Below the pieces are notes generated by a model that was not told the origin of the DNA, ran no database searches, and worked only from the letters and a program-made list of their open reading frames with translations. The position numbers and the translations under genes are program-made. Shown here piece by piece: positions 45,532 to 53,684 of a stretch of DNA of 64,000 bases. Position 1 is the first letter of the stretch. The number at the start of each line of letters is the position of its first letter. The stretch is from Fulvivirga lutea. Its GTDB lineage: Bacteria; Bacteroidota; Bacteroidia; Cytophagales; Cyclobacteriaceae. The stretch lies in the NCBI RefSeq assembly GCF_017068455.1, contig NZ_CP070608.1, positions 2,027,488 through 2,091,487 of the forward strand. Direction: 5' to 3'.

Positions 45532-47325
45532 ATGAACATAGAAACCACATTAGTACAATCCATTTCAAAGGCATTTAGTGAGCTATTTAATGCATCTCTA
45601 AGTGAAAGTGAAATCAGCCTTCAGCCGACAAGAAAAGAATTTGAAGGTTCACACACTTTTGTTTGCTTTCCTTATGCTCGCTTATCCAAAAAGAATCCTG
45701 AGGAAACAGGGAAGGCCATCGGGGAGTACTTAAAATCCAACTGCGACATAGTTGCCGATTTTAACGTGGTAAAAGGTTTCTTAAATATTGAGCTTTCTGA
45801 TGCTACTTGGTTAGCCGTATTTAAAGATATTCATGGAGCTGAAAACTTCGGTTTCTTTCCATCGAACGGAGAAGAGGTGATGGTGGAGTATTCGTCACCA
45901 AACACAAACAAGCCTTTGCATTTAGGACATTTGAGAAACAACTTTTTGGGTTGGTCAGTGGCTGAAATTTTAAAGGCCAATGGTAATAAAGTGCATAAAG
46001 TACAGATCATTAATGACAGAGGCATTCATATCTGTAAATCAATGATTGCCTGGCTGGATTACGGTAATGGTGAAACTCCTGAATCAACAGGGAAGAAAGG
46101 CGATAAACTGGTGGGTGATTACTATGTGAAATTCGATAAAGAATATAAAAAGCAAATCGCTGAGCTTGTTGAAGGAGGCATGACTAAAGAGGAGGCTGAA
46201 AAGCAAGCGCCTATATTTAAAAAAGCTCAGGACTTATTATTAAAATGGGAGAAAAAAGACCCTGAAGTTTACGAGCTATGGGAGAAGATGAATGGCTGGG
46301 TATATGAAGGCTTCGATGCTACCTATAAGCAAATGGGCGTTGATTTTGATAAGCTCTATTATGAATCTGATACCTATTTATTGGGGAAAGATCAGGCACA
46401 GGTAGGGGTAGACAAAGGTATTTTCTTTAAAAAAGATGATGGGTCGGTTTGGGTAGACCTGACGGAAGATGGTCTTGACGAAAAGCTGATTTTAAGAGCT
46501 GATGGCACCTCTGTGTACATGACTCAGGATATTGGAACGGCCATTTTAAGATTTAAGGATTTCCCTAAAATCTCAAAACAAATATATACAGTCGGTAATG
46601 AGCAGGAATATCACTTCAAAGTTTTGTTTCTGATTCTAGATAAACTAGGTTATGAGTGGGCGAAAGAATGCTATCATCTTTCCTATGGTATGGTAGATCT
46701 GCCTACCGGCAAGATGAAATCAAGAGAAGGTACAGTGGTAGATGCCGATGATTTGATGCAGGAAATGATGACCACTGCAAAAGAACATACAGAAGAGCTG
46801 GGCAAGGTAGACGATTTCACAGAAGAGCAAGCAGAGGAACTATATAATACGTTGGGGCTCGGAGCATTGAAATACTTTTTATTGAAGGTTGACCCTAAAA
46901 AACGTATGTTGTTTGATCCCCAGGAATCCATTCAATTTCAGGGAAATACAGCACCATTTATTCAATACACGCACGCAAGAATCTCAGCGATACTGCGAAA
47001 AGCCAATCAATTAGGTGTTGTGCCCACCGCGGCTGACTTTGACCTTGATAAAGGGCTACAGAGCTCTGAAAGGAATCTGATATTTCTATTGAACGATTAT
47101 CCCGAAAAAATTAAGGAAGCTGGTGACCACTATTCACCTGATACCATTGCCAATTATGTATATGAGTTAGCAAAAGAGTATAATCGTTTTTATCAGGAAA
47201 TATCGATTTTCAATGAGCAAAACGAAGCTGCCTTTAAGTTTAGAATAGCACTTTCAAAAGTAGTGGCGGAAACTATTCAGAAAGCAATGGGACTATTAGG
47301 CATTACAGTTCCGGAGAGAATGTAA
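45532..47325 (+). CDS. argS: Arginine-tRNA ligase
   Basis: A 597-aa class I aminoacyl-tRNA synthetase. It has an N-terminal tRNA D-loop-binding domain (about 1-110), VEYSSPNTNKPLHLGHLRNN (HIGH motif as HLGH), the KMSKS-equivalent GKMKSREGTVV, and a C-terminal anticodon domain ending in GLLGITVPERM. The start codon directly abuts the stop of the preceding gene, so expression is coupled to the arginine/polyamine gene set. That places arginine charging with arginine consumption. Confidence 0.97.
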   Translation: MNIETTLVQSISKAFSELFNASLSESEISLQPTRKEFEGSHTFVCFPYARLSKKNPEETGKAIGEYLKSNCDIVADFNVVKGFLNIELSDATWLAVFKDIHGAENFGFFPSNGEEVMVEYSSPNTNKPLHLGHLRNNFLGWSVAEILKANGNKVHKVQIINDRGIHICKSMIAWLDYGNGETPESTGKKGDKLVGDYYVKFDKEYKKQIAELVEGGMTKEEAEKQAPIFKKAQDLLLKWEKKDPEVYELWEKMNGWVYEGFDATYKQMGVDFDKLYYESDTYLLGKDQAQVGVDKGIFFKKDDGSVWVDLTEDGLDEKLILRADGTSVYMTQDIGTAILRFKDFPKISKQIYTVGNEQEYHFKVLFLILDKLGYEWAKECYHLSYGMVDLPTGKMKSREGTVVDADDLMQEMMTTAKEHTEELGKVDDFTEEQAEELYNTLGLGALKYFLLKVDPKKRMLFDPQESIQFQGNTAPFIQYTHARISAILRKANQLGVVPTAADFDLDKGLQSSERNLIFLLNDYPEKIKEAGDHYSPDTIANYVYELAKEYNRFYQEISIFNEQNEAAFKFRIALSKVVAETIQKAMGLLGITVPERM

Positions 47326-47664
47326 TCAATTTATAGGATTGCCGTTATTGTCAAATTCATTTCTCAACCTATGTTCGACATAGGGTATATGTGCTATTAA
47401 TAGCACGATGAGCGTTATTACTGAGAAATTTATTGCTGATTCTGTGGGTAAGGAATATATCAATAGGATTTGAAACAAGCTGGTAATTATTCCTATTCCA
47501 ACTATCATTTTAGCAGATAGTTGATTCGCAAAATCCCATGTTTCTTGCGATTTTCTTGACATGGGAGTTCTGTAGCCATAGAACGCATTGTTACTCTTTG
47601 GCGGGAAATTTAAAAATAAAAGACCCATGACTGTCATTAGTGGTCCGAATACTAAGTGTATCAT
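47326..47664 (-). CDS. SdpI-family membrane protein
   Basis: A 112-aa membrane protein with an SdpI/YhfL-type sequence. It has an N-terminal helix HLVFGPLMTVMGLLFLNFPP, the family motif NAFYGYRTPMSRKSQETWDFAN, then two helices (MIVGIGIITSLFQILLIY, VITLIVLLIAHIPYVEH). The chosen ATG at 47664 starts one base after the upstream stop. A longer version from 47697 overlaps the upstream gene by 32 bp. The family includes immunity or sensor proteins; the role here is unknown. It is convergent with argS, the stop codons directly abutting. Confidence 0.82.
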   Translation of the reverse strand: MIHLVFGPLMTVMGLLFLNFPPKSNNAFYGYRTPMSRKSQETWDFANQLSAKMIVGIGIITSLFQILLIYSLPTESAINFSVITLIVLLIAHIPYVEHRLRNEFDNNGNPIN

Positions 47665-47665
47665 T

Positions 47666-47995
47666 TTATGGAGAAATTGGGAATTTAATTCGACCAAACC
47701 ATTTAGATTTTACTCTAATGGTAACACCTGGCTGTTCAAATTGATCTGTTTCGTAACCATAGTTAATTGGTTCTGGAAGTTGAGACGGATCAAAAGCTGT
47801 TTTTAAATTACTCTGATAAGCGATTGGGTATTGAAATAATAGTGGAGCATTATCAAGATTTAAATTGTAATTGCTAAGGTTAGCTTCCGTTAAGTTAGTT
47901 ACTTGAGCCTTGTTCAAATTTGGGTTAACCTGAGCGTGAACTGAATTGATATTCAAAAATACACTTATAGCAATAACTATTGTTAAAAATTTCAT
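47666..47995 (-). CDS. Small secreted hypothetical protein
   Basis: A 109-aa protein with a clear Sec signal peptide (FLTIVIAISVFLNINSVHAQ). The mature part begins VNPNLNKAQVTNLTEANLSN and ends with a basic beta segment (TIRVKSKWFGRIKFPISP). No known family is recognised. It is 13 bp downstream of another small secreted protein gene (48009-48359) and probably cotranscribed with it and the SdpI gene. Confidence 0.65.
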   Translation of the reverse strand: MKFLTIVIAISVFLNINSVHAQVNPNLNKAQVTNLTEANLSNYNLNLDNAPLLFQYPIAYQSNLKTAFDPSQLPEPINYGYETDQFEQPGVTIRVKSKWFGRIKFPISP

Positions 47996-48008
47996 ATTAC
48001 TAATGTAG

Positions 48009-48359
48009 TTATTTATTAAGCTTAAAACTCATAGATGAGCTTCTTAATCGTCCATTCACATCAAATTGATAGGTCGTTTTTATCGGCCTGTTGTTCCACA
48101 TAAAGTTACTTTCTTGCGTGGTGCCAATCCATGATTGATTGACAGGTACAAATGGTACTTGAACATCCCAAATATTACCAGATTCCACAAATTGTAAGCT
48201 TGAGAACTCAAGCGTATAGTTTTGACGGAAATCAGGAAAAGTAAATTCTGGTTTAGTAATCAAATTACTCACTTCCTTTTTTTCAAAGTACTTATTTATT
48301 TGCCCCCAACTATTAGTAGATAATAGAATTAACACGAATAATAACAGTTTCTTTTCCAT
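48009..48359 (-). CDS. Small secreted hypothetical protein
   Basis: A 116-aa protein with a signal peptide (KKLLLFVLILLSTNSWGQ). Beta-rich mature segments are YTLEFSSLQFVESGNIWDVQVPFVPVN (in parts), IKTTYQFDVNGRLRSSSMSFKLNK. I do not recognise it. It starts a three-gene minus-strand unit (two secreted proteins, then an SdpI-type membrane protein) and is divergent from menA, with a 50-bp gap holding both promoters. Confidence 0.65.
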   Translation of the reverse strand: MEKKLLLFVLILLSTNSWGQINKYFEKKEVSNLITKPEFTFPDFRQNYTLEFSSLQFVESGNIWDVQVPFVPVNQSWIGTTQESNFMWNNRPIKTTYQFDVNGRLRSSSMSFKLNK

Positions 48360-48409
48360 GGCGTTGTATTTTTGCTTCTATAATTTACATTATTTATAAA
48401 ACAACTACA

Positions 48410-49300
48410 ATGAAAAAATGGTTAACGGCATTTAGATTACGTACGCTGCCTTTAGCATTATCAAGCATAGGAATGGGCAGTTTTATTGCCGCTGCTGAGG
48501 GAGTCTTCAATGTAGCAATATTCACACTGTGTGCTTTAACCACCATTTTTTTGCAAATACTATCTAATTTGGCGAATGATTATGGCGATTCAGTAAACGG
48601 AGCTGACCATAATGAAAGACAAGGCCCTAGTCGTATGGTTCAGTCAGGTGCCATTACCTTAAATCAGATGAAGGCGGCTATGTTTGTGTTTGTCTTACTT
48701 TCGTTGATAAGTGGTATTTTGTTATTGTATGTATCATTTGGTTTAAACTGGCAGGCATTCCTATTCTTTTTTGCTGTTGGCATAGGAGCTATATTGGCCG
48801 CTATAGCGTATACCGCTGGTAGAAAACCCTACGGGTATATTGGCCTGGGCGACCTTTCAGTATTTATTTTCTTTGGTATTGTTGGAGTGGTCGGATCGTA
48901 TTATTTATACGCCAACACATTTAAATGGGATCTGTTATTGCCTGCAATTAGCTGTGGACTTTTTTCTGTGGCGGTATTAAATGTGAATAATATTCGTGAT
49001 ATAGAATCAGATAAGAAGGCCGGTAAATACTCTGTGCCAGTGAGGATAGGAAGGTCTGCAGCAATTAATTATCATGTGGCTATTATTTTTATTGGAGTTG
49101 CCTCAGCATGCACATACATACTTTTGAATTACACATCAATCACCCAGTTTTCGTTTGTAATTATGGTACCGCTATTCATCGCCAACATAAAAGCAGTGAA
49201 AACCAAGATGAACCCTAATGAATTGGACCCTTATCTTAAACAAATGGCTTTGTCTACGTTGTTGTTTGTAGTCCTTTTTGGAATAGGGCAATTAATTTAA
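48410..49300 (+). CDS. menA: 1,4-dihydroxy-2-naphthoate polyprenyltransferase
   Basis: A 296-aa UbiA-family membrane prenyltransferase for menaquinone synthesis. It has the start motif WLTAFRLRTLPLALSSIGMG (in part), the first Asp-rich motif in LANDYGDSVNGADHNERQGPSR (in parts), and the second in NVNNIRDIESDKKAGK, with eight or so helices. menB lies about 3 kb away on the opposite strand, but the two are not in an operon. Confidence 0.95.
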   Translation: MKKWLTAFRLRTLPLALSSIGMGSFIAAAEGVFNVAIFTLCALTTIFLQILSNLANDYGDSVNGADHNERQGPSRMVQSGAITLNQMKAAMFVFVLLSLISGILLLYVSFGLNWQAFLFFFAVGIGAILAAIAYTAGRKPYGYIGLGDLSVFIFFGIVGVVGSYYLYANTFKWDLLLPAISCGLFSVAVLNVNNIRDIESDKKAGKYSVPVRIGRSAAINYHVAIIFIGVASACTYILLNYTSITQFSFVIMVPLFIANIKAVKTKMNPNELDPYLKQMALSTLLFVVLFGIGQLI

Positions 49301-49391
49301 TAATTTGATTAAGATCAGTTGAGAGCGTGATTTAGAGCATACGAATCTAGATTGTAGTTTCTCAATATTGTATTAACAAAAGATATTAATC

Positions 49392-50234
49392 ATGAAAAAG
49401 ATACTCGTTCCTACCGATTTTTCAGAGCTGGCAAAAAATGCGACAGACCTTGCAGCTAATCTCGCACAAAAAGTCAATGCCGAAATAATCTTACTTCATG
49501 TGGTAGAGGATGCTTCAGTTGCTTCGGTACAATATACCGGTGAATTGGCAATGCCAAATATGCAGGACAGATTATTCATCTATAAACTCATTGAAAACGC
49601 CAAACATGAATTCGATGAGGTGAAGGATAAACATAAAGGAGTAAAAATTAAGGAGGAGATAAGAGTAGGTAATCCGTATTACAGTGTACAGGATATGGTG
49701 GGTGAGTATAATATTGATTTAGTGGTGATGGGTACCAAAGGAGCATCTGGCGCCAAAGAATTGTTCATTGGATCTAATGCCGAAAAGGTGGTAAGGCATG
49801 CTAAATGCCCGGTACTTACTGTTCATGGCAAGGCCGATATCAATAAATTAAAAAATATTGCCTTTGCTACAGGTTTGAAAGATGCACAAGGCAAACACAT
49901 AGAAATCATTAAAACAATCAGCGAATTCTTCGATGTGAATACTCACATAGTACGAATCAATACTCCAAACAATTTCCAAACTGATGTAGACTCTGTACGC
50001 GAACTGCATGAATATGCGAAGGAAAGCGGTATTCAAAAATACGATGTAAGAATTTTCAATGATGTAACGGAGGAAGAAGGCATCATTCACTTTGCTGATG
50101 AAATTGATGCTGATTTGATTGTGATGGCTACTCATGGAAGAAAAGGCTTAGCACATCTAGTGGCAGGCAGTATTGCTGAAGAAGTAGTTAACCATTCTAA
50201 GCGGCCGGTTCTTACATTTTCTATGAAGCATTAA
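49392..50234 (+). CDS. Universal stress protein, tandem UspA domains
   Basis: A 280-aa protein with two UspA domains (about 1-146 and 150-280). Both halves keep the nucleotide-binding signature: GTKGASGAKELFIGS with HAKCPVLTV, and ATHGRKGLAHLVAGS with HSKRPVLTF. This is unlike the degenerate Usp-like gene at 21152. The N-terminus KKILVPTDFSELAKNA is typical. It is monocistronic and followed by a strong terminator. Confidence 0.93.
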   Translation: MKKILVPTDFSELAKNATDLAANLAQKVNAEIILLHVVEDASVASVQYTGELAMPNMQDRLFIYKLIENAKHEFDEVKDKHKGVKIKEEIRVGNPYYSVQDMVGEYNIDLVVMGTKGASGAKELFIGSNAEKVVRHAKCPVLTVHGKADINKLKNIAFATGLKDAQGKHIEIIKTISEFFDVNTHIVRINTPNNFQTDVDSVRELHEYAKESGIQKYDVRIFNDVTEEEGIIHFADEIDADLIVMATHGRKGLAHLVAGSIAEEVVNHSKRPVLTFSMKH

Positions 50235-50251
50235 TTGATGCTGTAGAAATG

Positions 50252-50285
50252 AAAAGCCTGACTCAAATAAGAGTCAGGCTTTTTT
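50252..50285 (+). terminator. Intrinsic terminator after uspA-like gene
   Basis: AAAAGCCTGACTC (50252-50264) pairs perfectly with GAGTCAGGCTTTT (50271-50283) around an AAATAA loop, followed by further T's. It begins 18 bp after the stop codon. Confidence 0.92.
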
Positions 50286-50309
50286 ACTACTGAAAGCCCA
50301 AATTGGAAT

Positions 50310-50387
50310 GGTTATCGCGAGGTAACGAAGCGATCTGGGCGATAAACACTATGTTCTGAGATTGCTTCGCTGCTGCTCGCTATAACC
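50310..50387. repeat. Imperfect inverted repeat, CGAGG-AACGAAGC interspersed type
   Basis: The left arm 50310-50336 (GGTTATCGCGAGG...CGATCT) and right arm 50358-50387 are imperfect reverse complements of about 27-30 bp around a ~21-bp centre. The core GCGAGG-AACGAAGC-ATCT resembles a dispersed repeat I have seen in Bacteroidota intergenic DNA. It carries no coding capacity and is probably a relic of a miniature mobile element. Confidence 0.6.
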
Positions 50388-50462
50388 AGATATTTTGATA
50401 GTATTGATGGCTCAGAAATTATTAAAGTTTTGTTGCATTTGAATTAATCACTATTTTCAACA

Positions 50463-51218
50463 ATGCGACAATCTTTAAAAGGCACTGACTTTGGCATGAA
50501 CCCTGAGTTTAAAAACAGGGGAGAAGAGCAAACCAGAATTGAAACATTTAGTGATGCAGTGTTTGCATTGGCCGTAACATTACTTGTTTTATCTTCTTCA
50601 GTTCCCGAAACATTTAAAGAGTTAGTAGATTCCTTTTCGAATATTGTTCCCTTTGGGATATGTATCATACTACTGATGATTATCTGGTATCAGCATTATA
50701 TTTTCTTTATCAGATATGGCTTCAGAGATGTTAAAATTGTGGCTATCAATGCTTTACTTCTCTTCCTAATTCTCATATATGTATACCCACTCAAATTTCT
50801 ATTTACTATACTTTACCAGATAAACGTTGCATTAATTACGAGGGATCAGAATTTGATCGACTATACGTTCACAGAAATGATAGCATTAGATGAAACTGAC
50901 TCTTTGATGATTATTTATGGCTTTGGTGCTGCTGCTGTCTTTATCGTGCTTGGGCTTATGTATTTGATTGCTTTCAATCGCAGACATGCACTTGAGTTAT
51001 CGCCAATCGAAGTCTTTCATACGAAAACAAGCATGTACGATAATTTTATAATGGCTAGTATTCCTCTATTATCAGTTTTTATTGCAATGATTGGAGGCAA
51101 GTACTCATTTATGTTAAGTGGTTTTACCTACTGGTTGTACTCTTTGGTAATGCCATTATTTAACACTTGGCGTAATAGGCGAAAGAAAAAATTGTTTGGT
51201 AGTCCTTCAGAAGGATAG
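50463..51218 (+). CDS. TMEM175-family potassium channel-like protein
   Basis: A 251-aa membrane protein of the DUF1211/TMEM175 family. The diagnostic first helix TRIETFSDAVFALAVTLLVL contains the RxxxFSD motif that forms the selectivity region in bacterial channels. Later helices are NIVPFGICIILLMIIWYQHYIF, NALLLFLILIYVYPLKFL, FGAAAVFIVLGLMYLIAF and two more. M12 (50496) is an equally plausible start. Its stop overlaps the convergent cyclase gene by 12 bp. Confidence 0.88.
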   Translation: MRQSLKGTDFGMNPEFKNRGEEQTRIETFSDAVFALAVTLLVLSSSVPETFKELVDSFSNIVPFGICIILLMIIWYQHYIFFIRYGFRDVKIVAINALLLFLILIYVYPLKFLFTILYQINVALITRDQNLIDYTFTEMIALDETDSLMIIYGFGAAAVFIVLGLMYLIAFNRRHALELSPIEVFHTKTSMYDNFIMASIPLLSVFIAMIGGKYSFMLSGFTYWLYSLVMPLFNTWRNRRKKKLFGSPSEG

Positions 51219-52286
51219 CGTACTTAGCTCCACTTTAGATTCCTTACCTCTTAGTTCAATAAAACCTATTGGGCGAGCATTAAAATTATGTTTGATGATA
51301 CTCAGCAAGTCGTTAGAAATAAGAAAATCTACTTTGTACACATTACACAAGCCCTGAATTCTTGAAGCTGTATTGAGAACATCTCCGGAGAAAGTTATAT
51401 CTCTTTTAATGATGCCAACTTCACCGGCCGTTACTTCACCAAAATGGATGCCTGCTTTAAATTCAGGAATTAGATCATATTTGGCCATGTACTTTTCTTT
51501 CTTTCCCTGAATGGTTTTACGCATATCAAAATAGCAATTGAGGCAATTGGCATTTTTGATTCCATTTCTTACTGGCCAACTGATTACTATTTCATCGCCT
51601 ACATATTGATACACTTCACCATGGTTTGAAATAATGTCATCAGTAATATCTGAGAAGAAATCCTTCAAGAGCTCATAATATTTATTATTACCCAGTTTTT
51701 CTGCAATGGTGGTCGATGAGCGGATATCAACAAACATAAAAATGCGTTCTTCCTGCACAGCTACGTGGTATTTTCCGATGATTATTTTCCAGAGTGTGCC
51801 ATGGCCGAATTTATCGTTTATGATAAGAATAAATTGAGTGAGGAAGGTTACCACGATCCAAAACATGATGTTTTTAATATGGTTAAAATCCACCATGTAT
51901 GCGTAATAAGCAGATCTGCCATAAGGCGAGCCAAGTTCCACGCCAATTACCATGGGTAGATACACCACACCTAGGATGGCTGTGATAAAGAGAACGATGA
52001 CAAAAAAGGATATTAAGACAGCAAAGATGCTGTGTGAATAGGGTTTGTCTCGCAGCTTTTCATTTACATAGAACACAAGCCAGGCTCCTCCTAAAACGGA
52101 GCCCATGAATGCTGCGGAAACATGAAATAGAAGTGAATCAGTAAAGCTGTAGTATTCCGAAGGTCCTTTTGAAAAATCAGTAAAAAGGGCAAGGTGATCA
52201 TAAACGGCTAGCCAAATTCCAATGAAAATCCATGCGATAATTATTATCCCCCATTTCTGACATTGGATTTTTAGCTTCTGATTCAC
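51207..52286 (-). CDS. Membrane-bound class III adenylate/guanylate cyclase
   Basis: A 359-aa protein. Four predicted transmembrane helices (about residues 13-33, 50-75, 85-110, 135-158) precede a C-terminal class III cyclase domain (about 180-355). The metal-binding Asp residues are in FMFVDIRSSTT and QYVGDEIVISW. The substrate/transition-state region is GDVLNTASRIQ, with Asn and Arg present. The base-selecting positions do not decide clearly between ATP and GTP. The N-terminal membrane domain probably senses a signal. It converges on the TMEM175 gene. Confidence 0.9.
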   Translation of the reverse strand: MNQKLKIQCQKWGIIIIAWIFIGIWLAVYDHLALFTDFSKGPSEYYSFTDSLLFHVSAAFMGSVLGGAWLVFYVNEKLRDKPYSHSIFAVLISFFVIVLFITAILGVVYLPMVIGVELGSPYGRSAYYAYMVDFNHIKNIMFWIVVTFLTQFILIINDKFGHGTLWKIIIGKYHVAVQEERIFMFVDIRSSTTIAEKLGNNKYYELLKDFFSDITDDIISNHGEVYQYVGDEIVISWPVRNGIKNANCLNCYFDMRKTIQGKKEKYMAKYDLIPEFKAGIHFGEVTAGEVGIIKRDITFSGDVLNTASRIQGLCNVYKVDFLISNDLLSIIKHNFNARPIGFIELRGKESKVELSTLSF

Positions 52287-52295
52287 GACATAGTT

Positions 52296-53141
52296 TTAAT
52301 TGGAAACCCTTGGGAATTTACTAAAATCAGGTTTTCTTTTCTCCAAAAAGGCGTTTCTTCCTTCTTTGGCTTCTTCCGTCATATACGCTAGACGAGTGGC
52401 CTCACCAGCAAACACCTGCTGGCCAACCATACCATCGTCAGTTAAGTTGAAGGCAAACTTTAGCATACGAATAGACATAGGCGACTTTGCTAAAATTTCC
52501 TGAGCCCATTCATAAGCAGTATCCTCTAATTCGTTATGTGGAACAACGGCATTAACCATGCCCATATCATACGCCTCTTGTGCAGAATAGTTTCTACCTA
52601 AATAGAAGATTTCCCTGGCACGCTTTTGACCTACCATTTTAGCCAGATAAGCAGACCCATACCCTCCATCAAAACTGGTAACATCAGCATCGGTTTGCTT
52701 AAAAATGGCATGTTCTTTACTTGCTAACGTTAAATCGCACACAACATGTAAGCTATGGCCACCACCAACTGCCCAACCTGAAACAACTGCTATTACGGGC
52801 TTGGTCATAAAGCGAATTAAGCGCTGAACCTCCAGTATGTTTAAGCGACCAACACCACCATCATCAACATATCCTGATTCGCCTCTGGCTCTCTGATCAC
52901 CTCCGGAGCAAAATGAATAAACACCATCTTTTGGTGAAGGTCCTTCCGATGAAAGAAGTACTACACCAATAGAGCTGTCCTCTTTTGCATCGGAAAATGC
53001 ATCATACAATTCCGCGGTGGTTTTCGGTCTGAATGCATTTCTTACCTCTGGCCTGTTAAAGGCTATTCTGGCCACAGCACCAGATTTCTTATAGGTAATA
53101 TCAGTATATTCTTTAGCTATTTTCCAATTCGCTTTTTCCAT
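52296..53141 (-). CDS. menB: 1,4-dihydroxy-2-naphthoyl-CoA synthase
   Basis: A 281-aa crotonase-fold enzyme that closes the second ring in menaquinone synthesis. MenB-specific phrases are FNRPEVRNAFRPKT, FCSGGDQRARGESGY, VVSGWAVGGGHSLHVVCDLT, DADVTSFDGGYGSAYLAKMVG and a C-terminal FLEKRKPDFSKFPR. It lies 9 bp upstream of the cyclase gene on the same strand, so it may be cotranscribed with it. Confidence 0.97.
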   Translation of the reverse strand: MEKANWKIAKEYTDITYKKSGAVARIAFNRPEVRNAFRPKTTAELYDAFSDAKEDSSIGVVLLSSEGPSPKDGVYSFCSGGDQRARGESGYVDDGGVGRLNILEVQRLIRFMTKPVIAVVSGWAVGGGHSLHVVCDLTLASKEHAIFKQTDADVTSFDGGYGSAYLAKMVGQKRAREIFYLGRNYSAQEAYDMGMVNAVVPHNELEDTAYEWAQEILAKSPMSIRMLKFAFNLTDDGMVGQQVFAGEATRLAYMTEEAKEGRNAFLEKRKPDFSKFPRVSN

Positions 53142-53186
53142 GTTTTAATGATTTTTTAAACATGGTAAAGCTAATGAATATTGATT

Positions 53187-53684
53187 TTATGAATCTGTTA
53201 ATTGCAGTTCAAATAACAGGTCTTTAGTAGGAATTTTTTGTGTGCTGGTACCAAAACCTAATTTCTTAATCAGTTTTTGAGAGGCTAAATTGTTGGTGGA
53301 GGTAATGGCGTAAACGGTTTTAAGGTTCAGTTTTTTGGCTTGTTGGATAACAGCCACTGAAGCTTCATAACTAAAACCCTTACCCATATATTCCGGAAGA
53401 ATAGCAAAGCCAATATCAGGCGCATCTAAATAATCACGCGTGAATAGGCCGCATACTCCAATAGGTTCCTTTGTTTTGTTTAAAACTACAAGGTATGGAC
53501 CAAAACCATACTTTTCATATCTTTCAATAGCCCATGATTGAATAAAGGTTTTTGCAGAATGGATGTCGTGCACATTTCTGTTGCCAATATGCTGTAACCA
53601 GCCTGCGCTATTGACCAGCTTTTGAATGAATAAAGCATCATCAAAAGATATTTTTCTAAGTGTGAGATTTTGAGTATTAAGCAT
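53187..53684 (-). CDS. GNAT family N-acetyltransferase
   Basis: A 165-aa acetyltransferase of the RimJ/RimL-like group. It opens with [20 protein letters not shown], has [20 protein letters not shown] (acetyl-CoA loop G-K-G) and [19 protein letters not shown]. The substrate is unknown. Its start overlaps the end of the photolyase gene by 8 bp, so the two form an operon. Confidence 0.9.
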   Translation of the reverse strand: MLNTQNLTLRKISFDDALFIQKLVNSAGWLQHIGNRNVHDIHSAKTFIQSWAIERYEKYGFGPYLVVLNKTKEPIGVCGLFTRDYLDAPDIGFAILPEYMGKGFSYEASVAVIQQAKKLNLKTVYAITSTNNLASQKLIKKLGFGTSTQKIPTKDLLFELQLTDS

